A stretch of DNA of 64,000 nucleotides, taken from positions 1 through 64,000 of the forward strand of contig CAIVGN010000032.1 in NCBI GenBank assembly GCA_903905455.1. The letters are read 5' to 3'. The notes under the pieces are model-generated. The model was given only the letters and a program-made list of their open reading frames with translations. It did not search any database and had not been told where the DNA came from. Source of the stretch: an uncultured Archangium sp. (lineage in GTDB: Bacteria; Myxococcota; Myxococcia; Myxococcales; Myxococcaceae). A program made the position numbers and the translations under genes. Shown here in pieces: positions 57,874 to 64,000 of this stretch; the first letter of the stretch is position 1, and each line of letters opens with the position of its first letter.

Positions 57874-59504
57874 TTCGAGCCGCTCAGGTCGAGCGGCCCC
57901 CAATCGGAGACCACCCCTGCCGCGAGGGCCTCGGCGACCTCTTCTCCGGGCACCACCAGCGGCACGGGCTTGCGACCGACGCTCGGCCACTCGATGGCAT
58001 TGCGGCGCCCGTCGGGCGTGCGCCGGGCCTCGTAGGGCCGGCAGTCGCGCGCGGCGAAGGCCTTCTTCCACGCCGCGAACGCCCCGCCCGCCAGCCACGC
58101 GTCGTGCGCCGCGAGACCCGCCTCGGGGCCGCACTGCGCCATCACGTACTCCACCCAGGCCCAGCGCCCGCTGGTGGGCCGCAGCTCGGCGCGGCCCTTC
58201 AACCCGCGACGCAGCCGCTCGAGGCGCTTGTCCACCACGTCGATGCCCGCGAACGGCGCCCCGTCGAGCGGCGTGTTGCGCTTGGCCACGAAGGGCGCGA
58301 CGCCCAGGGCCACCGGCAGGATGCGCGAGAGTTCGAGGGTGAAGCGCACCATCTCGTCGATGTCTTCGTCGGTCTCGGTGGGCAGCCCCACCACGTTGTA
58401 GACCTTGAGCCGCTTGATCCCCACGGACTTGGAGAGCGTGGCCGCGCGGACGATCTGCTCCTCGGTGTGCTTGCGGTCGACCCGGTCGCGCAGCCGCTGG
58501 CTGGGCCCGTCGGAGGCCACGGTGAGCACCTGCGCCCCGCCGTCACGCAGCGCCTGCACCAGCTCCAGCGTGAGGCGATCGGCGCGCAGCGACGAGATGC
58601 CCACCTCCTTGCCCCCGCGCGCCAGCGCCTGGATCAGGTCGACGATGCGCGGGTGATCCGTCACCGCCGCGCCCACCAGCCCCACGCGCTTGGCGTGGGC
58701 GGGGATCAGCTCCAGCACGCGCTCCGGCGGCACGGTGCGCATGCCCCCGTTGGTGGTGCGGCGCATCACGCAGTAGTGGCAGCCCCGCGAGCAGCCGCGC
58801 TCGGGCTCGATGAGGAACATGCTGCGCAGCTCGGTGTGCGAGGTGATGATCTGCGAGCGCGCCGGCAACCGCCCGTCGGCGGCCTTGCACACGAAGCCGC
58901 GGGTCGATTCAGGCGAGAGCCCCGGCACCCGGAAGCCGGGCACGTTCGCCAGGCGCTCGAGCACCGCGCGCTTGCCTCCGCCGGCGAGCACCGCGTCGAG
59001 CAGGGGCGCGATGAGATCCTCCGCCTCGCCCTGCAGCAGCACGTCGACGAAGGGCTCGAGCGGGTCGGGGTTCGAGAAGGTCAGCGGCCCACCGGCCACC
59101 ACCAGCGGCATCTGCTCGCCGCGCGCCTCGCGGTGCGAGGGGTAGCCCGAGAGCTCGAGCAGCTCGAAGATCCCCGGCAGCTCCAGCTCGTAGGCCACCG
59201 AGAAGGCCAGCAGCCCGAACTGGTCGAGGGGCTTGAGCGTCTCGATCGACGCCGGCACCAGCTTCGCCTTCTTCCAGGCCTCGAGGTCGTCGGGGAGGAA
59301 GACGCGCTCGGCGGTGGCCTCGGGGTGCGCGTGCACCTCGCGGTAGATGGTCTGGAACCCCAGGCTGCTCATGCCCACGTGGTACGGGCTGGGGTAGCAG
59401 AGGGCGACCTCGAGCCGCGCCTGCTTGAAGAGCGTGCCCTGTTCGTCGGCGAGAAGACCGCGCAGGCCATCGAGGAGCTGGTGTTGCTGTCGGTTGTTGC
59501 TCAC
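57870..59504 (-). CDS. B12-binding-type radical SAM protein
   Basis: A 544-aa protein: an N-terminal cobalamin-binding-like region (CYPSPYHVGMSSLGFQTIY to VVAGGPLTFSNP), a radical SAM core with ERGCSRGCHYCVMRR (three Cys binding 4Fe-4S), VGAAVTDHP and ISSLRADRLT, and a C-terminal domain of about 150 residues. Relatives include uncharacterised methylases of the YgiQ/TIGR03960-like type; the substrate is not predictable. GTG start without strong ribosome binding site. Upstream partner of the transporter by GTGA overlap. Confidence 0.88.
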   Translation of the reverse strand: MSNNRQQHQLLDGLRGLLADEQGTLFKQARLEVALCYPSPYHVGMSSLGFQTIYREVHAHPEATAERVFLPDDLEAWKKAKLVPASIETLKPLDQFGLLAFSVAYELELPGIFELLELSGYPSHREARGEQMPLVVAGGPLTFSNPDPLEPFVDVLLQGEAEDLIAPLLDAVLAGGGKRAVLERLANVPGFRVPGLSPESTRGFVCKAADGRLPARSQIITSHTELRSMFLIEPERGCSRGCHYCVMRRTTNGGMRTVPPERVLELIPAHAKRVGLVGAAVTDHPRIVDLIQALARGGKEVGISSLRADRLTLELVQALRDGGAQVLTVASDGPSQRLRDRVDRKHTEEQIVRAATLSKSVGIKRLKVYNVVGLPTETDEDIDEMVRFTLELSRILPVALGVAPFVAKRNTPLDGAPFAGIDVVDKRLERLRRGLKGRAELRPTSGRWAWVEYVMAQCGPEAGLAAHDAWLAGGAFAAWKKAFAARDCRPYEARRTPDGRRNAIEWPSVGRKPVPLVVPGEEVAEALAAGVVSDWGPLDLSGSK

Positions 59505-59511
59505 GAAATGA

Positions 59512-59550
59512 AGAACCCTCGCCCCCCAAACTCACGGGGACGAGGGCTCT
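59512..59550 (-). terminator. Rho-independent-like terminator after receptor/lipoprotein operon
   Basis: A long stem (AGA-CCCTCG-CCCC against GGGG-CGAGGG-TCT, with two mismatches) lies about 45 bp after the 270-aa lipoprotein stop. In the minus direction it is followed by TTCTTCATTT, a weak U-rich stretch. It fits termination of the TonB-receptor unit before the radical SAM gene. Confidence 0.55.
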
Positions 59551-59595
59551 CTTTTCACCGATGACCGGGCGCCGTCTACCTGCGCCGAAAGCCAG

Positions 59596-60408
59596 TTACT
59601 TCGCCAGCTCGTCGAACCCCTTGGTGGGGAAGCAGATGCCGGCGTAGTCGCGGATGCCCTTCATCGATTCAGGCGTGCCGTCCGGGTACAGCTTGCACCT
59701 GGGCGCGTAGTCCGCGCTCATGCCCGAGCCGATGGTGCGGGGGCCGCCGTCCGTGTCGGGCGAGGGGTCGCAGTCGATGTCCGAGTCGCAGGGCACCAGG
59801 GGGTGAATGCCGTAGACCTTGAAGGTCGCGTCGCAGTCATTTTCCTTGAGGTGCAGGTCGGCCACGAACAGCGTGCCGGGGTACTGCGCCGTGCTCAGGA
59901 TCTTCATGTTCGACCACTCGTACTTGATGGCCAGCGCGTCGAGCGGCTCCTCGGCCACGCCGCCGTCTTCCCCCTCCACGGTGATCACCCCAGCGGGGTA
60001 GTTCTGGTCGGTGGGGGCGATGCTGCTCATGGTGCACACGCCGACCTTGTCCGGCAGGAGCGACGAGAAGGTGCCGATGGCGGCTTCCTTCGCGTACTGC
60101 GGGTCGGTGGGGTCGACGTAGGCGTAGGTGCCGTCGAGGTTGGTGGTCAGGCGCAGGCGGCCGAGGCGACGCGGCATGATGCCGATCGTGGGCTCCATGC
60201 TCCCGGGCAGCAGGTAGCGCTGCATGTTGATGAGGTCACCGGGCAGCTCGCTGCAAGTGCCGGTGCCCGCCCCCGACTGGATCTCGTACGACGCCCAGAA
60301 AGGAGCCAGGGCGTTGCACTCGAAGGTGGGCTGGGGAATGGCGCAGGCCCCGACGAAGGCACCGGCGACCATGGCTGTCGAAAACGCAAAGGTTCGCTGA
60401 AATCGCAT
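59596..60408 (-). CDS. Lipoprotein next to TonB-dependent receptor
   Basis: A 270-aa exported protein: signal MRFQRTFAFSTAMVAGAFVGAC with lipobox VGAC (C22), then a beta-rich domain containing several cysteines (FECNALAPF, TCSELPGDL, GVCTMSS, ENDCDATFK, PCDSDIDCDPS, RCKLYPDG). Not recognised. AGGACC precedes ATG 60408, which is 11 bp after the receptor stop, so it is co-transcribed with the receptor and may be its surface partner for ligand capture (inference). Confidence 0.78.
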   Translation of the reverse strand: MRFQRTFAFSTAMVAGAFVGACAIPQPTFECNALAPFWASYEIQSGAGTGTCSELPGDLINMQRYLLPGSMEPTIGIMPRRLGRLRLTTNLDGTYAYVDPTDPQYAKEAAIGTFSSLLPDKVGVCTMSSIAPTDQNYPAGVITVEGEDGGVAEEPLDALAIKYEWSNMKILSTAQYPGTLFVADLHLKENDCDATFKVYGIHPLVPCDSDIDCDPSPDTDGGPRTIGSGMSADYAPRCKLYPDGTPESMKGIRDYAGICFPTKGFDELAK

Positions 60409-60419
60409 GGGTCTGGTCC

Positions 60420-63400
60420 TCAGAAGGTGAACTTGATGCCGAAGCGCACCTGCACCGGCAGCTGGTACAGGGTGGGCTGCTTGAAGTTTTTGTTGATCTG
60501 GTCGCTGTTGAGCTTGTCCGCCTGCGGGGTGCCGTTCTCGTCGGTGACGGTGACCTTGGAGACGCAGTTGGGGCCCACGTTCGCGCCGGCGGCGCAGACC
60601 GCCTCGTTCGCGTTCTCGCCCTTGGCCAGCACGTAGGGGAGCACGAACTCGGTGGTGTAGTTCTGGTCCACCTCGGTGGCCGCGTGGAAGTTGAAGATGT
60701 TGAGGGCGTCGACCGTGAACTGCACGGCGTTCTCCTTCGTGATCTTGTAGCCCACGCCCGCCTTGAGGCTGATGACGTGGATCCACGGGGTGCGACCGGC
60801 CGAACCGCGGGGAACGATGAAGGCCTCGCCCTCGCCGTAGAGCGGGTGCGCGCCGAGGTAGCTGATCGGCGTGCCGCTCGAGCCTTCGTAGGTCACGCCC
60901 AGCAGCAGCGAGAGCGAGCTCGTCACGTCGAAGGTCTTCGACACGTAGCCCTTGATGAAGTGCGTGCGATCACCCGGCAGCGCGCCGGTGCGGTTGGCGA
61001 GCAGCGACTTCAAGTCGAAGTCGGAGTTCGAACCGGGGTCGATCTGCCCGGTCTCCGGGCGGAAGAAGCCGGCCCAGTTGCCGCGCAGGTACGACCACGT
61101 GTAGCTCAACTGCCCCATCCACCCGTCGCTGAAGGCCTTGGTGGCCATCACCGTGACCGCGTCGTAGTCGCGCGTCGCCTTGGGGAAGTCCTTGGCGAGG
61201 CCCGAGCCCGGGTTGCCGATGAAGTAGGTGTTCGCCTCGTCGTTGCTCATGTCCTCGATGATGTTGAGCATCCACGAGCGGGTGTAGCTGGCGCCCACGC
61301 GGAGGTCGGGGATGATCTCGTACTCACCACCGACGACGATCTCGTCCTTGCCCTGGGCCTGGAGCGAGGGATCGACCGGGGTGCGGCCCTGGCCGGTCAC
61401 GCGCGCGTAGCGGCTGGGGTTGCTGGTCGAGCCGTTGGAGATGAAGTTCGCCGGGTCGATGCAGGCGCCCGAGTTGATGAGGTTGGGGTCCACCGAGGGA
61501 TCGCAGGCGCCGCCGCGGTTGAAGCCCGCCTGGTTCTCACCCGACAGCGCGCGGTCGGCGATGTTGAGGGGGATGGACTGGTAGTAACGCGCGAAGTTCG
61601 CGTAGATCTTCGAGCGGCCCGCCTGCGTGAAGTCGTAGACCACGCCGATGCGCGGCGACCACATGTTGTTGAGCGCCATGCCCAGGGCGCCGGTGGCGTC
61701 GTAGAGCACCTGCGAGTCGTAGCGCACGCCCGCATTCAGGGTCACCAGGTCCATGATCGACCAGCTGTCCTGGGCGAAGATCCCGTACTGGTTGGTGGTC
61801 GGGGTCAGCGAGACCACGGGGATGTTGGTCAGCTGGTCCGGTGCGCCCAGCGAGGCGAAGCGGCGCACGTCGAGGTAGCCGCTGCCGTCGGTCGCCTGCT
61901 GGATCTGGACCCCACCCGAGTAGGCCTTGGTGGTGTTGTAGCGCGCGTGCTCGAAGTCGAAGCCGGCCTTCCACACGTGGTGGCCGAGCGCGTGCAGCAG
62001 GTAGGTCGCCGAGGCGCGGCCCGCGAAGCGATCGTTCACGTTCTTCTGCATGAAGCCGAAGCCGCCCTTGCGGTAGTTGATGCCGGCGCCCGTCGCGGGG
62101 CACGGCGTCAGGCCACCGGGCGTCGAAGGCGCGCACTGGTCGAGCACGTTCTGCGGCAGGTTCTCGACGTCGGAGAGCGCCAGCGGCGCGGGGTCGTACT
62201 GGCGGAGGACGAGCTCCGGGGTGCCCGCGGCGCCGGTGGTGTCACCGATCTTCGAGCCGTCGGTGGGCAGGCCGTAGGGCGTCGCGGTCTGGTGGAACCA
62301 ACCCGCCGTCGCGTCGATCAGCAGCTTCTTCTCGAAGAAGGCGCCGGTGTACTTGAGGCTCGTGCTGAGGTTGGTCTCCTCGTACGAGCGCCCGCCGATC
62401 TTGTTGGTGAACTCGAAGGGCACCACGCGGCTCGCGTTGCCGCCGTTGACCGACAGGGCGAGGCTGTTGTCCGAGTTGATGAGGTAGGTCAGCTTGGCGA
62501 TGTAGAAGATGCCGCGGCGATCGTCGAAGCGCCGCTTCGAGTAGCCGGTGATGGGCACGGTCTGCAGCGAGCCGTCGGCGTTGGTGGCGTAGTCATCGCC
62601 GGCCTCGTTCACCACGTACTTGTTGAGCGTGCGCTCGTCCATGCGGCGGTTGAACGTCGGGCTGATGCCCGCGTAGAACCAGAGCTTGTCCTTGATGATG
62701 GGGCCACCGACGTCGGCGCCGAAGTCGACGATGTTCCAGGTGCGCGACTGGGTCACGCTGCTGACGCCGAGCTCCGAGATGGCCGGCGCCGGCGGGGCGA
62801 GCAGGCCCGGGGTGTAGTTGGCGAAGACCGAGCCGTGGAACTCGTTGGAGCCCGACTTGGTGACCGCGTTGATCACGCCGCCACCAGCGCGGCCGTACTC
62901 GGCCATGTAGCCGCCGGTGATGACGTTGGCCTCCTGGATGAAGTCGACGGGCAGCTGCGCGCCGTTGACGCCGGTCTGGGCGTCGTTGACGTTCACGCCG
63001 TCGAGGAGGATCAGGTTCTCAGCCGACGTCGAGCCGGAGAAGCCGTAGCCGTAGGTGTCGCTCGCCACCTGCGGGGCCACCGAGGCCAGCGACTCGAAGG
63101 AGCGCACGCCATTGGGGGTGGGGCGGATGAAGGCGATGTTGTTGATGAACTCCTTGCCCACGCTGATGCCGGTGGTGGTCGAGCCGACGTCGACGGTGGG
63201 CGGCTTGCCCACGACGATCACGGTGTCCCCCTGCACGGCCTCGGGCTGGAGCTGGATGTTCACGCGCACGGTGCGGTCGGTGCGGATGGTGATGTCGGCG
63301 CGCGAGAAGGGCTTGTACGACTCCTTCTCGAGCTTCAGGAGGTAGGTGCCCGCGGGCAGCTGGCCCAGGCGGTACACGCCCTCGGCGTCCGTGACGACCA

Positions 63401-63578
63401 CCTCTTCGCCTTGCAGCGCAGGGGAGCTCGCGGTGATCACCACGTCGGGAACGGCCTTGCCAGTCGCCGCGTCCGTCACCGTGCCGGTGACCACGGACGT
63501 ACCCTGGGCAAACGCCAGAGACGAAACGAGCGCGCTACCGATGAGCGCAGCTCGGACCAACCAGTTTGTGTGTTGCAC
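60420..63578 (-). CDS. TonB-dependent outer membrane receptor with carboxypeptidase-regulatory N-terminal domain
   Basis: A 1052-aa receptor. GTG 63578 has GGAGGGG upstream and opens a signal peptide ending SLAFAQ. A CarboxypepD_reg-like domain (about 30-115, GTVTDAATGKAVPDVVIT) precedes the plug (about 130-260, ILLDGVNVND, GGYMAEYGRAGGGVINAVTKSG) and a large 22-strand-type barrel ending in VRFGIKFTF with a terminal Phe for Bam recognition. Like SusC/OmpA-type and Oar receptors, it resembles the myxobacterial Oar family. Substrate unknown. Divergent from tonB across 114 bp. Confidence 0.92.
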   Translation of the reverse strand: MQHTNWLVRAALIGSALVSSLAFAQGTSVVTGTVTDAATGKAVPDVVITASSPALQGEEVVVTDAEGVYRLGQLPAGTYLLKLEKESYKPFSRADITIRTDRTVRVNIQLQPEAVQGDTVIVVGKPPTVDVGSTTTGISVGKEFINNIAFIRPTPNGVRSFESLASVAPQVASDTYGYGFSGSTSAENLILLDGVNVNDAQTGVNGAQLPVDFIQEANVITGGYMAEYGRAGGGVINAVTKSGSNEFHGSVFANYTPGLLAPPAPAISELGVSSVTQSRTWNIVDFGADVGGPIIKDKLWFYAGISPTFNRRMDERTLNKYVVNEAGDDYATNADGSLQTVPITGYSKRRFDDRRGIFYIAKLTYLINSDNSLALSVNGGNASRVVPFEFTNKIGGRSYEETNLSTSLKYTGAFFEKKLLIDATAGWFHQTATPYGLPTDGSKIGDTTGAAGTPELVLRQYDPAPLALSDVENLPQNVLDQCAPSTPGGLTPCPATGAGINYRKGGFGFMQKNVNDRFAGRASATYLLHALGHHVWKAGFDFEHARYNTTKAYSGGVQIQQATDGSGYLDVRRFASLGAPDQLTNIPVVSLTPTTNQYGIFAQDSWSIMDLVTLNAGVRYDSQVLYDATGALGMALNNMWSPRIGVVYDFTQAGRSKIYANFARYYQSIPLNIADRALSGENQAGFNRGGACDPSVDPNLINSGACIDPANFISNGSTSNPSRYARVTGQGRTPVDPSLQAQGKDEIVVGGEYEIIPDLRVGASYTRSWMLNIIEDMSNDEANTYFIGNPGSGLAKDFPKATRDYDAVTVMATKAFSDGWMGQLSYTWSYLRGNWAGFFRPETGQIDPGSNSDFDLKSLLANRTGALPGDRTHFIKGYVSKTFDVTSSLSLLLGVTYEGSSGTPISYLGAHPLYGEGEAFIVPRGSAGRTPWIHVISLKAGVGYKITKENAVQFTVDALNIFNFHAATEVDQNYTTEFVLPYVLAKGENANEAVCAAGANVGPNCVSKVTVTDENGTPQADKLNSDQINKNFKQPTLYQLPVQVRFGIKFTF

Positions 63579-63692
63579 GGGACCCCTCCAGGAAAGAACT
63601 ACGAATCGCAGGTCGCAAAGAACACCCGCTCCTACCTGTGTGTCAATGCGAGACAATCCCATTGCCGCAGTTTTGCTAAGAGAGAGCCCTCC

Positions 63693-64000
63693 ATGTTCGA
63701 CTCCGTCCTCCACAAGGGTGATGTGCCGAAGAGCCGCTTCGGTGTCGGCACCTTCATCTCGGTGTTCGTGCACGTCGCGCTGGTGGGCCTGGTGGTGTGG
63801 CTGAGCACCCGCCCGCCGCCCGTGGAAGAAGATCTCTCGGAGGTGAAGTTCTTCGCCGCCGTGCCGCCCCCTCCTCCGCCCCCGCCTCCCCCTCCCGCCG
63901 GGGGCAACACGCCCAAGGTAGAGAAGAAGGTCGAGAAGAAGGTGGTGAAGAAGGACGTGCTGGTGCAGCCGCGCGAGATCCCCACCGACAAGCCGCGCGA
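63693..64000 (+). CDS. tonB: TonB energy-transducing protein, 3' part outside window
   Basis: A partial frame of 102 codons from ATG 63693. The N-terminus (MFDSVLHKGDVPKSRFG) precedes a TM helix (about 22-40, TFISVFVHVALVGLVVWLS), then a poly-Pro stretch and Lys/Glu/Val repeats (VEKKVEKKVVKK) typical of TonB spacer regions. The C-terminal TonB fold is cut off. A GAGAG ribosome binding site is near. It is divergent from the receptor gene, so the receptor and its energiser are linked. Confidence 0.82.
   Translation, partial: MFDSVLHKGDVPKSRFGVGTFISVFVHVALVGLVVWLSTRPPPVEEDLSEVKFFAAVPPPPPPPPPPPAGGNTPKVEKKVEKKVVKKDVLVQPREIPTDKPR

Overview
The window is a GC-rich, gene-dense chromosomal segment whose content points to a myxobacterium (Myxococcota, probably Cystobacterineae). 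The signs are many lipoproteins with MopE-type Cys/Asp repeats, Asp-Ala-Gly linkers after lipoboxes, a MYXO-CTERM-like tail, several Ser/Thr protein kinases, hybrid two-component proteins, FIST and TSP3-OmpA proteins, frequent GTG starts and ATGA/GTGA stop-start overlaps. I see no rRNA, tRNA, CRISPR array, phage or insertion sequence. The organism call is inference from gene content.

Layout. 1-13 kb: a truncated secreted protein, a cupin, an OYE-family flavoprotein, a GT4 glycosyltransferase with a C-terminal extension, a 999-aa MopE/glycine-rich lipoprotein, HAD hydrolase and fumarase, Nudix hydrolase and acyl-CoA dehydrogenase, and a GHL10-type glycoside hydrolase lipoprotein. 13-16 kb: a CheY-like protein, an ankyrin/TetR coupled pair and a response regulator with an unassigned C-terminal half. 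15.7-20 kb: a complete bioBFAD operon with every junction overlapping by 4 nt and a BirA-type operator upstream of bioB. 20-25 kb: two divergent Cys-rich surface lipoproteins, one with 16 copies of an eight-cysteine repeat split 8+8 around a central domain. 25-30 kb: a single-domain response regulator, a hybrid histidine kinase with HPt and a FIST sensor protein. 30-36 kb: radA, then grpE-dnaK followed after 2 bp by a GAF/Ser-Thr kinase gene, a Lys-rich protein and a TerC-family membrane protein. 37-41 kb: an N-degron leucyltransferase (Bpt), a hypothetical gene, a response regulator and a TSP3-OmpA protein.

40.6-46.5 kb holds the most unusual unit: lipoprotein, transmembrane Ser/Thr kinase, a 55-aa internally repetitive small protein and a transmembrane pseudokinase. 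The small gene overlaps both neighbours by GTGA. The pseudokinase is a paralogue of the kinase that has lost the ATP-binding lysine, the HRD aspartate and the DFG aspartate. 46.5-50.8 kb: a secreted zinc phospholipase C/S1-P1-like enzyme, a rhomboid-like membrane protein without visible catalytic residues, small proteins and a thiolase operon. 51-54 kb: recA with small coupled genes, thioredoxin reductase and a cyclic-nucleotide-binding protein. 54-59.5 kb: a small Cys-rich lipoprotein, a YifB/ComM AAA+ protein, a gene-poor 624-bp gap with a 225-bp inverted-repeat element, an EamA transporter and a B12-binding-type radical SAM protein. 59.6-64 kb: a TonB-dependent receptor with a downstream lipoprotein gene, and a divergent tonB gene cut by the window edge.

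Starts were chosen by ribosome binding sites, signal peptides and stop-start overlaps. Many are GTG, and those without a clear binding site are flagged in the entry.
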